NCBI GenBank assembly: GCA_025462725.1 | Contig: JAOAPE010000005.1 | Span: 62,001-126,000 of the forward strand | Direction: 5' to 3' | From: Terriglobales bacterium | GTDB lineage: Bacteria; Acidobacteriota; Terriglobia; Terriglobales; Acidobacteriaceae | DNA: 64,000 nt | In this document: positions 9,157-17,661 of the stretch, piece after piece | Position numbering within the stretch: the first letter of the stretch is position 1 | Layout: each line of letters starts with the position of its first letter | Position numbers and translations under genes: made by a program | The notes under the pieces: model-generated | What the model was told of the DNA's origin: nothing | Databases searched by the model: none | What the model saw: only the letters and a program-made list of their open reading frames with translations

Positions 9157-9691
9157 TAGGCACCTCCCAGACGCCTTGCGCCTGCAAGTTGGAGAGGAAC
9201 TGCTTGCTGGAATCGAGTTTGAACTTAGGATCTTTCGATTCGATCACGAGGAAGAATTTATCTTTCTGCGCGTGGTCCAAAAAACGATCGATATTGAATA
9301 CCGGATGATAGGGAAGCGGTAGTCCATTGAGCCCGAGCATTCCGATCACGGCAGTGAGTGACGCGCCAAGAACCGTTGTTTCAAACCACACAGGGATGAA
9401 ATTCGGCCACGAGTGCAGCGGCTTCCCACCGATGATCAGCGGAAAGTGGATGACCTGCGTCCAGTATTCAAGCCCGTATCCGGCCATGCCGCCGAAGAGT
9501 CCGCCAAAGAACACTAGCCACGGCAAAATCGTTTTCGGAATGCCGATCGCCTCATCGAGAGCTTCGATGGGGAACGGCGAATAGGCATCCATCTTGCGAT
9601 ACCCCTCGGCATAGGCCTTGTGAGCGGCCGTAACGAGCTCATCCGGCGTGTTGAACTCGGCCATTACTCCGTAAATTCCTGTCGGCTTCAT
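9152..9691 (-). CDS. actD: Alternative complex III subunit ActD (DUF3341)
   Basis: 179 residues. An N-terminal soluble segment (YGVMAEFNTPDELVTAAHKA) precedes two membrane helices at about 57-80 and 103-125, then a C-terminal region with GLPLPYHPVFNIDRF. This is the DUF3341 family, the small two-helix membrane subunit of ACIII without redox cofactors. It overlaps actC by 4 nt. Its last codons carry the probable ribosome site of actE. Confidence 0.93.
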   Translation of the reverse strand: MKPTGIYGVMAEFNTPDELVTAAHKAYAEGYRKMDAYSPFPIEALDEAIGIPKTILPWLVFFGGLFGGMAGYGLEYWTQVIHFPLIIGGKPLHSWPNFIPVWFETTVLGASLTAVIGMLGLNGLPLPYHPVFNIDRFLDHAQKDKFFLVIESKDPKFKLDSSKQFLSNLQAQGVWEVPN

Positions 9692-11097
9692 TCTACGGTC
9701 ACCTTCGATTGCGGCAACAGAGCGCGCACTTCAAATATTGAGATCATGGGCAGCACGCGGATGAACAGGAACAGCAGCGTGGTGAACAATCCGAGAGTGC
9801 CAACATATGTGGCCCAATCCCAAACCGTGGGGTGATACAGGCCCCATGACGAGGGCAGGAAATCCCGATGCAAGCTGGTGATAACGATCACGAACCGCTC
9901 CAGCCACATGCCTACATTGACGATCAGCGAAATGATGAAAAGAATCGGGACATTGCTGCGGACCTTTTTGAACCACAAGAACTGCGGCGTGATGATGTTG
10001 CAGAAGATCAACGCCCAGTAGGTCGGCGCGTAAGGGCCGGTCATGCGGTTCAGGATCATGAACGATTCATACTTGTTCGCGCTGAACCAGCCGAAGAAAG
10101 CTTCCGTCATGTATCCGTAACCGACGATCAGTCCCGTTGCGAGCATCACCTTGGCCATGTTGTTCAAGTGGCGGTCAGTGATGAAGTCCTTCATGTTGTA
10201 GGCTTCGCGGATGGGGATCGCCAGCGTGAGAACCATTGCGAATCCTGAGTAGATAGCGCCGGCGACAAAGTATGGCGGGAAGATCGTGGTGTGCCATCCG
10301 GGAATAACAGAGACGGCGAAATCCCAGCTGACGACTGTGTGGACGGAAAGCACCAGCGGTGTCGAAAGTCCGGCGAGCAGGATGTAAGCGTATTCGTAGC
10401 GATGCCAGTGTCGGGCAGAGCCGCGCCATCCCATTGAGAGAATGCCGTAGAAGAATTTCGCGAAGCCGTTCTTGGCTTTGTCGCGAAGGCTGGCCACGTC
10501 AGGAATCAATCCCGTGTACCAGAACAACAGAGAAACTGTCAGATATGTGGATACCGCGAATACGTCCCAAATGAGCGGACTACGGAACTGCGGCCACAAA
10601 CTCATCGTGTTCGGATAAGGCAACAGCCAATAGGCTGCGAGCCAGGGGCGTCCGGTGTGAATGAGCGGGAACATGCCCGCGCACATGACAGCGAACAACG
10701 TCATGGCTTCGGCGAAACGATTGATTGACGTACGCCAACTCTGCTTAAAAAGTAAAAGAATGGCGGAGATCAACGTACCGGCGTGTCCGATACCTATCCA
10801 CCAGACGAAGTTGATAATTGCGAATCCCCAACCGACCGGGATGTTGATGCCCCAAATGCCGGTGCCTTTTATGAAGAGGTATCCGACGGCAAGCATGAGG
10901 ATGTTCATGATGCCGAAGGCAATCAGGAAGCCGATGACCCAGCTCCACGGAGTGCGCTTGGTCAGGACAACGTTACCGATCTTGTCAGTAACTTGACCGA
11001 AGTCGTAGCCGGGAGCGATGACCGGCGGGCTGACGCCGGGCTGCGTTATGTCATCAACGCCAGGATCAGCGTTTTGTTGTTCCAACAAGCTAGCCAT
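9688..11097 (-). CDS. actC: Alternative complex III subunit ActC (NrfD/PsrC family quinol-binding subunit)
   Basis: 469-residue integral membrane protein with about 10 helices. NrfD-family features include VWWIGIGHAGTLISAILLL and a histidine-containing quinol-site region around FPLIHTGRPW, plus VLSVHTVVSWDFAVSVIPGW. In ACIII, ActC is the main NrfD-like subunit beside the Fe-S protein ActB and is thought to take part in quinol oxidation and possibly proton translocation. It overlaps actB by 8 nt and actD by 4 nt. Confidence 0.95.
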   Translation of the reverse strand: MASLLEQQNADPGVDDITQPGVSPPVIAPGYDFGQVTDKIGNVVLTKRTPWSWVIGFLIAFGIMNILMLAVGYLFIKGTGIWGINIPVGWGFAIINFVWWIGIGHAGTLISAILLLFKQSWRTSINRFAEAMTLFAVMCAGMFPLIHTGRPWLAAYWLLPYPNTMSLWPQFRSPLIWDVFAVSTYLTVSLLFWYTGLIPDVASLRDKAKNGFAKFFYGILSMGWRGSARHWHRYEYAYILLAGLSTPLVLSVHTVVSWDFAVSVIPGWHTTIFPPYFVAGAIYSGFAMVLTLAIPIREAYNMKDFITDRHLNNMAKVMLATGLIVGYGYMTEAFFGWFSANKYESFMILNRMTGPYAPTYWALIFCNIITPQFLWFKKVRSNVPILFIISLIVNVGMWLERFVIVITSLHRDFLPSSWGLYHPTVWDWATYVGTLGLFTTLLFLFIRVLPMISIFEVRALLPQSKVTVE

Positions 11098-14000
11098 GAG
11101 TCTCCGTCTGCTTGGTCTCTTCTAATTCCGCGTTGGGGTTTCTGACCGTGGCAATGTAAGTCGTCCGCGGCCGGGTGTTCAATTCCGCCAAGAGCGCGTA
11201 GTTGCGCGATTGCTTCTTGATCTGGCTCACGCGGCTGTTAGGGTCCCAAACATTTCCGAACACGATAGCTCCCGTGGGACACGTCTGCTGGCACGCGGTC
11301 TGCACGTGATCTTCTTCGTGGACTTTTCCGTCATGCGGCTGCCCGTTCGCGTCCGGTTTGCCGAGGCGCTTTTCCGCGTCGATCTTTGCGGAGTTGATGC
11401 GCTGCACGCAGTAAGTGCATTTTTCCATGACGCCGCGTGAACGCACGGTGACGTCAGGGTTGCGCATCGGATAGTAGCTTTGCGTGTCCCAATCCGAGTA
11501 AAGCAGGAAGTTGAAGCGTCGAACCTTGTAAGGACAATTGTTCGAACAATATCGTGTTCCGACACAGCGGTTGTACACCATGTCGTTCAAGCCTTCGGGA
11601 CTGTGCACCGTCGCGCCGACGGGGCAGACCGGTTCGCAAGGCGCGTTCTCGCACTGCATGCATGGAACAGGCTGGAAGTACGCTCTCGGATTGGCCACAT
11701 CCGCAGGGCCCTTCGACTCGAAATATGTGTCAATGCGGATCCAGTGCATCTCGCGTCCGGCAAGAACCTGGTCTTTGCCTACTACCGCAATATTGTTTTC
11801 GGCGACGCAAGCGATCACGCAAGCGTTGCAGCCGATGCAGGAGTTCATGTCAATCGCCATACCCCACTGATGAGCGCCCGTTTTGGTCGGATCTTCGGTC
11901 CAGTTTGGATAAAGCGTGATGTCTTTCGACACCGGCTCGTTAGCGCCCTCGACTGCGAACTCAGGGTTTTTGCGAAACTCTTCAAGCGTTGCCGCGCGGA
12001 TGATCTGCCGGCTGGCAGCCGCGTCGCCGGTGGTGGACTGTCCCGCTTTCGGCTTTCCCTGCTCCACCAAGTGATGGTGCTGGGTGACTGCGAGCGCCCA
12101 CTTCTTACCTGCAACGCGCTCGAGTGTTGCGCCCACTGCGTATCCGGAGTTTGCAAGCGTGCGAAGTTTGTAAGCGTTGAAGCCTGTATCTGATCCTACG
12201 CGCCCGGTATGTGTGCGTCCGTAGCCAAGATAGACCGTGATGGAATTGTCCGGATGCCCGGGAACCATCTTGATCGGTGCGTCAACCTTGCGTCCGCCAA
12301 GAGTGATGGTGGCGACAGACTGGTCTTCGTAACCAAGCTTGCCCGCCGTGACCGGACTCATGATGGCAGCGTTGTCCCAAGTGAGTTTCGTCACGGGCTT
12401 GGGGATTTCCTGCAGCCATCCATTATTGATAAAGCGTCCGTCGAAGATCGTCGGATCGGGACGGAAGACGATCTCCATCGCTGGATTGTTCTGTGCAGTG
12501 GATGCGGCTGCCGACTTTGCCGAAACAGTCTTCGGAGCGAAGGCGGTGTTAGCGATGAATCCGTCATGCAGAGTGCGCTTCCACCAAGCTTCGAATTCCG
12601 CGCCGGACAGCTTTCGCTGCGCCTTCCAATAATTCTGAACAGTCTCGAACGGAGTGATTCCTGGAGAATCCGAGAAGATCGTCAGGACCTCATGCGGATT
12701 GTGTCCGTTGTAAAGCGGCTCGATCAGCGGCTGCACGATGCTGATGGTGCCGTCATAGGCGCGAGCGTCGCTCCATGACTCAAGATAGTGCGTCGAGGGC
12801 ACATTCCAGTGGCTCAGACGCGATGTCTCGTCCATGTGCGTGGAAACATGCGCGCGTAGCGGGACCTTTGTATATGCGGCTTCGAAACTGAGATCGGCAG
12901 GCGCGTTGAAAACAGGATTGCCACCCAGCGTGATCAGCAGCGAGACCTTGCCAGCGTTCATGTCGGCAACCAGCTCTTTGAGTCCGGCACCTTGCTCGGT
13001 GGAATTTGTCTCGACCGTGTCGGTATAGACAACCGTCTTGCCGACCGCTCCCAGCGCAGAATTCATTGACGCCGCCAGTGCGTGCACCGCAGGCGACTGG
13101 TTCTCGCCGGGGATGACGACGCACTTCCCGCGGTTCGCCTTCAGATCATTTGCCACAACATCCAGGAATTTCTTTGCAGCTTCATTGCTGACGGTTCCAC
13201 CGCCACCTGCGCCAACTGCGGCGGCCAACGCAGAAGCAAATTGCTCGACATCAGAAGCCCGCATCGGGAGGCGATTGTCTGCCTTACTGCCCGTCGTGCT
13301 CATCTGGCTCTCGACCACGTAGAGCCGGTTCATTTCCGGATTGTTTTCTTCCGGCTTGCGGCGTGTCGCGAAATCGCTGGCAAGCTTCAGGAATCCCGGG
13401 AAATGCGGATATAGGAAATCTGCATCCAGGGAAACGATGACGTCTGCGGCTGCGAGCTGATATTGCGCCTCAACATATTGGCCGAAGGCCATGCGCGAAC
13501 CTGCGCGGGCATTGTCGCGATTCACCGGGTCGTACTGATACCACTTCGCCTGCGGATACAGCTTCAAAACGCCCTGCATCTGGTCAGCGAACGTTGGCGA
13601 AATGTTAGTTTCGGTCAGGAAACGCATCCCGCTTCCCTGTTTGGCTTTTTCCGCTGCGGCTGCGTCGCGCATCTCGCCCACAAATTCTCCCCAGGTGCGC
13701 GTGCCGCCAACTTTGCTGATGGCTTGCATGCGGTCGGGATCGTAAAGGTCGAGCAGCGAACCTTGCGTGTAGGTGTCGCATGCGCCTTTGCTCATCGCGT
13801 GGTCCGGATTGCCTTCGATCTTCACCGGACGATACATCTGCGACTTCACAAGAAGCGGTTGCGCTCCAAACGGCGTCGGACGAGCGGTAGCAAAGAATAA
13901 CGGCTTGCCGGGGATGAGATCTTCCGGCTGCTGTACGTAAGGGACGATTGCTTCTTCCGGCTGCTTCGTGCAGGCGGAGAGTCCGGCAAGAGCAAGCGAT

Positions 14001-14284
14001 GCCGACATCAACTTCAGGAATCCGCGACGCGACACAGGATCGAGCCATTCAGATGCTTGTCGCGGAAATTCGCGCTCCAACATCTGGTCGAAGCCTTCTT
14101 TGTTCGAGAGCTCTTCGAGACTGCGCCAATACTGAACGCCTTTGGCCCCGGCAAGCTGTTCGCGCACCGCTTCCAGTTCCAAAACAGGCGCAACAGGCGC
14201 AGCCGATTCAACTTCGGCAGGCGCGGCCTTTGCCGGCTTGACTGTCACCAGTTCGTTCATGTTCATGTTGCCGTCAGTGGCCAT
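11090..14284 (-). CDS. actB: Alternative complex III subunit ActB (molybdopterin-oxidoreductase-like and Fe-S fusion)
   Basis: 1064 residues. A Tat-like motif ([21 protein letters not shown], here split by a long N-terminal lead of about 83 residues) precedes a domain resembling molybdopterin oxidoreductases (about 100-750), which in ACIII lacks the cofactor. The C-terminal part is an NrfC-like ferredoxin region with four cysteine clusters: [42 protein letters not shown] and CTYC with CQQTCPTGA. These bind one 3Fe-4S and three 4Fe-4S clusters in known ACIII. It carries electrons from the quinol site to the ActA/ActE hemes. It starts 18 nt after actA. Confidence 0.95.
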   Translation of the reverse strand: MATDGNMNMNELVTVKPAKAAPAEVESAAPVAPVLELEAVREQLAGAKGVQYWRSLEELSNKEGFDQMLEREFPRQASEWLDPVSRRGFLKLMSASLALAGLSACTKQPEEAIVPYVQQPEDLIPGKPLFFATARPTPFGAQPLLVKSQMYRPVKIEGNPDHAMSKGACDTYTQGSLLDLYDPDRMQAISKVGGTRTWGEFVGEMRDAAAAEKAKQGSGMRFLTETNISPTFADQMQGVLKLYPQAKWYQYDPVNRDNARAGSRMAFGQYVEAQYQLAAADVIVSLDADFLYPHFPGFLKLASDFATRRKPEENNPEMNRLYVVESQMSTTGSKADNRLPMRASDVEQFASALAAAVGAGGGGTVSNEAAKKFLDVVANDLKANRGKCVVIPGENQSPAVHALAASMNSALGAVGKTVVYTDTVETNSTEQGAGLKELVADMNAGKVSLLITLGGNPVFNAPADLSFEAAYTKVPLRAHVSTHMDETSRLSHWNVPSTHYLESWSDARAYDGTISIVQPLIEPLYNGHNPHEVLTIFSDSPGITPFETVQNYWKAQRKLSGAEFEAWWKRTLHDGFIANTAFAPKTVSAKSAAASTAQNNPAMEIVFRPDPTIFDGRFINNGWLQEIPKPVTKLTWDNAAIMSPVTAGKLGYEDQSVATITLGGRKVDAPIKMVPGHPDNSITVYLGYGRTHTGRVGSDTGFNAYKLRTLANSGYAVGATLERVAGKKWALAVTQHHHLVEQGKPKAGQSTTGDAAASRQIIRAATLEEFRKNPEFAVEGANEPVSKDITLYPNWTEDPTKTGAHQWGMAIDMNSCIGCNACVIACVAENNIAVVGKDQVLAGREMHWIRIDTYFESKGPADVANPRAYFQPVPCMQCENAPCEPVCPVGATVHSPEGLNDMVYNRCVGTRYCSNNCPYKVRRFNFLLYSDWDTQSYYPMRNPDVTVRSRGVMEKCTYCVQRINSAKIDAEKRLGKPDANGQPHDGKVHEEDHVQTACQQTCPTGAIVFGNVWDPNSRVSQIKKQSRNYALLAELNTRPRTTYIATVRNPNAELEETKQTETHG

Positions 14285-14302
14285 GTCTTTTATCGGTCGT
14301 CG

Positions 14303-15001
14303 TTATCTGTGGCAAGTGTTGCAACTGATGAGCTCCTGGGTTCCCTTAACGTGATAAACCTTCTGTATCTCTGCGCCTAATTTTTCCTGGTCAAAGAACT
14401 GCACGCCGTTGAACGCGACCGCATGCGAGCGGTCCGGTTGCTTGTAAGTCATGTTGAAGACTTCTTCGCGCGGACGCAGGTTCTTCCCTGTATTGCGATG
14501 ACAATCCAAACACCATTCCATCTGCAACGAGTTCGCCTGATATGTAAGTGGCATCTCGTCAATGGGACCGTGACATGACTTGCAGCCTATCCCCTTGTTG
14601 ACGTGGATCTCATGGCTGAAATAAACGAAATCAGGCAGATCGTGTACGCGCGTCCAAACCAGGGACTTGTTATCACGGAAACTCGCGCGGACAGGCTCAA
14701 GCAGCGGAGCGTTTGTCCAGATCTGCGAGTGGCAGTTCATGCAAGTTTTCGTGGGAGGGATGTTGGCAAAACTGGAATTCTCAACTGTGGTGTGACAGTA
14801 GCGGCAATCGATGCCGAGCCCGGATACGTGATGCTGATGGCTGAATGGAACGGGTTGTTCCGGCCGGACACCTTCCCTCGTCACCCACGGAGAACTCGCC
14901 AACTCATATCCAGTGAGTCCGAGAGCGCCGCCGATCACAATAAGAAGAACAAGACTAGTCCGAGCGTATGCGTTCGCGCTGGGTGGAAAAAATTGCGCCA
15001 T
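14303..15001 (-). CDS. actA: Alternative complex III subunit ActA (pentaheme cytochrome c)
   Basis: 232 residues. One N-terminal hydrophobic anchor (about 15-32) precedes five CxxCH heme motifs at about residues 66-70, 87-91, 140-144, 164-168 and 227-231, the last two residues from the C-terminus. Five hemes plus one anchor is the ActA pattern. It is the first gene of the operon, preceded by an extended -10 promoter and an untranslated leader of about 85 nt. It receives electrons from the ActB clusters. Confidence 0.95.
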   Translation of the reverse strand: MAQFFPPSANAYARTSLVLLIVIGGALGLTGYELASSPWVTREGVRPEQPVPFSHQHHVSGLGIDCRYCHTTVENSSFANIPPTKTCMNCHSQIWTNAPLLEPVRASFRDNKSLVWTRVHDLPDFVYFSHEIHVNKGIGCKSCHGPIDEMPLTYQANSLQMEWCLDCHRNTGKNLRPREEVFNMTYKQPDRSHAVAFNGVQFFDQEKLGAEIQKVYHVKGTQELISCNTCHR

Positions 15002-15307
15002 CTAACCAGTTTTCCTGTCCTGACGGGAATTAAGAGTGCGACTTACGTATGAATGAATTGCCCGCCCGTAAAACACAGCTTATAAAAACAGACGATTATA
15101 ACAGCAGCCCAGCAACGCGATTGTCACTGAACCTTATCGCTTGTGAAGAAAAAATTGTTTGTGCGTAAGCAATGTAAATGTTGAATGGCTATTGTGGCAA
15201 GGGATTTGACTTTGCTCGGCACGGGCAGTGTGTTACACAAAGTGCAAAGTGGATTACTCCGCTCGGCAACCACAATAATTCTTCATGGGATTCACCGCAG
15301 TGACATC
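15002..15307. other. Divergent intergenic region between actA and the alkD-like gene
   Basis: About 300 nt without a convincing gene. A reading frame continuing upstream of the alkD-like ORF (to 15185) has no family-like sequence and is treated as non-coding. The segment is AT-rich and holds the act promoter on the minus strand. The plus-strand promoter of the alkD-like gene was not clearly recognised. Confidence 0.5.
15095..15103 (-). promoter_or_regulatory. Extended -10 promoter of the act-cox operon
   Basis: On the minus strand the sequence TGTTATAAT gives a perfect -10 hexamer with the TGn extension. No good -35 lies at 16-18 nt, as is usual for extended -10 promoters. Transcription would begin near 15088, giving a leader of about 87 nt before actA. 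Confidence 0.55.
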
Positions 15308-16120
15308 ATGAGAGACTCACACGCACCTGTTAGAAAGTCGCGGAAGAGATTGGTTGAAGGTAAGCCGGCAGACTGCGTTGTCCCGAAACGCCCGCTCACT
15401 GCACAAGTGAAGGAAGTCCTCGATCTTCTCAAGCGCCACGGAAGCAAGCAGGTTCGCGACTCCATGGGCCCGCGCTACGGCGTTCACACTGACAAAGCTT
15501 TTGGCGTACCCGTTGGCACTTTGCAAACCTTAGCGAAGCGCATTGGACGTGACCACGAACTCGCGGCAGAACTCTGGAAGACCGGGTGGTACGAAGCTCG
15601 AATGATGGCTGCGTTTATTGATGACCCGGAGCGGGTGACACCTGCGCAAATGGACCGTTGGTGCCGCGATTTCGACAATTGGGGCATCTGCGACACGGTC
15701 TGTTTTCATCTCTTCGACCGCACGCCGCACGCATTCGCCAAGATCACTCAATGGGCAGGACGGAAAGAAGAGTTTGTAAAGCGCGCCGCGTTTGCCCTGC
15801 TCGCCTGTCTTGCATTGCACGATCGCCGTGACGACAATCGGCCATTTATCGACGGCCTCGCGCTTGTGGAAGATGCCGCCAGCGACGAACGTAACTTCGT
15901 GAAGAAGGGCATCAGTTGGGCGCTGCGGTTGATCGGAAATCGCAATTCGGAATTACACTGCGCGGCTCTCGACGTAGCAAAACGGCTTTCACAATCCGAA
16001 GACGCAGCGGAGCGTTGGATCGGAAAAGATGCAGTGCGTGACCTTAACAGTGCTGCGACTAAGCGTCGAGTAGAAGGGCGAGCAGCAAAAGCGCGCAAAA
16101 AACTGCAAGTCGAAAAGTAA
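15308..16120 (+). CDS. DNA alkylation repair protein, AlkD-type glycosylase
   Basis: 270 residues from the ATG at 15308. It is made of HEAT-like helical repeats typical of AlkC/AlkD glycosylases, which excise N3- and N7-alkylated purines without base flipping. The segment RDFDNWGICDTVC matches the catalytic Trp/Asp region of AlkD, and WALRLIGNRN is also characteristic of the family. The last 25 residues are Lys/Arg-rich. It is monocistronic and convergent with the broken aldehyde dehydrogenase gene (22 nt between the ends). Confidence 0.85.
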   Translation: MRDSHAPVRKSRKRLVEGKPADCVVPKRPLTAQVKEVLDLLKRHGSKQVRDSMGPRYGVHTDKAFGVPVGTLQTLAKRIGRDHELAAELWKTGWYEARMMAAFIDDPERVTPAQMDRWCRDFDNWGICDTVCFHLFDRTPHAFAKITQWAGRKEEFVKRAAFALLACLALHDRRDDNRPFIDGLALVEDAASDERNFVKKGISWALRLIGNRNSELHCAALDVAKRLSQSEDAAERWIGKDAVRDLNSAATKRRVEGRAAKARKKLQVEK

Positions 16121-16142
16121 GCTCTCTTCGGCCTAGTCGCTC

Positions 16143-17564
16143 TTATCTGCTCGCTTGCTCGACCAGTAGTTTCATCTCCGTCATCTCTTCTATCGCATAT
16201 CGCACGCCTTCCCGGCCGAGTCCCGAATCCTTCACTCCGCCGTATGGCATCGCATCATGGCGAAACGTAGGCACATCATTCACGATCACACCTCCGACCT
16301 CGAGGTCGTCGAATGCGCGCGTAATCAGTTCCGGTGAGCTTGTGAAGACTCCCGCCTGCAACCCATAGCGGGATGCATTGGCCAGTTTCAGCGCGTCCTC
16401 GAACTCTTCATATGGTTCCACGGTAACCACCGGCCCAAAGATCTCTTCGCAATTCACGCGCTGTTCCGGCTTCGTATTTGTGAGGACAGCAGGCTCAATG
16501 AATCGCCCATCGGGCGAGAGCTTGCCGCCGCACAGAAGTTTGGCGCCGCCATTGACGGCTTCGCTGATCCACTGCTCAATGCGCTCGGCATCGGATCGGC
16601 GAATCAGCGGCCCGACATCCACCGTCTCGTCCAGCGGATCACCGCACTTCAGCGCGCGGACTTTTGGCACGAGTGCGTCAGTGAACTGCCGATACGAATC
16701 CTTTTGCACAAAAATCCGCTGCACTGAGATACAGCTCTGTCCCGCGTAGGTGAATCCTCCGAACGCGCAACGTGTTGCCGCATCGTTAACGTCCGCATCA
16801 CTGTGCACGATCACCGCGGCGTTTCCGCCCAACTCCAAGACGACGCGCTTCTTCCCCGACTTCTCCTTCAGCGCCCATCCCACGTTTGCGCTTCCCGTAA
16901 AGCTGAGCATCTCCAGCCGATCATCAGCGACCAGCGCCGCTGCATCTTCATTCGCCAGCGGCAACACATTCAGCGCACCCGCAGGCCATCCTGCATCTTG
17001 GATCACGCGCGCCAGCATCAGTGCGGTGATGGGAGTCTGCGGCGCTGGCTTCAGAACCACGGGACAGCCCACCGCCATCGCCGGCGCGACCTTGTGCACA
17101 ACCAAATTCAGTGGAAAATTAAATGGAGTGACAGCGGCAATCGGACCGATCGGAAATCAGCGGACTTGCCCAGTGCGGTTCGGATTACCCGGCAGCGAAA
17201 TCGTTTCGTCTGTATTTCGCGTGCTCTCCTCGGCTGCAAGCGAGAACGTCATCACCGCTCGCTCCACTTCCACCCTCGCGGCCTTCATCGGCTTCGCCGC
17301 TTCGAGCGCGATCATCCGTGCGAAAGCATCCTTGTTTTTAGCAATCTGTCCGGCAACCTCGCGCAGAATTCGTTGCCGCTCAAGCGCAGGCATCCGTCGC
17401 GTCTGCACAAACGCCTGCACCGAGCCCGCAATCGCGCGCTCAAGGTCATCGCGAGTGGCCTCGAATGTCTCCCCGACGACACTCCCGTCATAGGGCGACA
17501 GAATCGCAACCCGCTTGCCGCGGGCTATCCACTCACCGTGAACCAGGAATGCGTGTTCGGCCAT
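16143..17564 (-). pseudogene. Aldehyde dehydrogenase interrupted by a single in-frame TGA
   Basis: NAD(P)-dependent aldehyde dehydrogenase family. Two pieces lie in the same frame, codons 1-135 (from ATG 17564) and the rest to 16143, separated only by TGA at 17157-17159. The reading across it is GQVR-stop-FPIGPIAAVTPFNF, where relatives usually have a basic residue, so a CGA-to-TGA change is the simplest cause. Everything else looks intact: NFPLNLVVHKVAPAM, the Glu motif LELGGN, the catalytic Cys in GQSCISVQRIF and EEIFGPVV. The total would be 473 residues, a normal length. It could be a recent nonsense mutation, a sequencing error or, less likely, read-through. No IS or frameshift is present. 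Confidence 0.85.
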
Positions 17565-17661
17565 AGGTAGGTTTTACAGGGTTTGATGCGCCGGAAGCAA
17601 AGTTCATCCACGGGCCGATGTTCATCGCATTCCGCGCATCCAATCATCGGGAATATCCAGA

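Noticed and set aside
17157-17159. Selenocysteine at the TGA of the aldehyde dehydrogenase
   Set aside because: The position is not the catalytic cysteine, and no SECIS-like hairpin was seen just downstream; a nonsense change is simpler.
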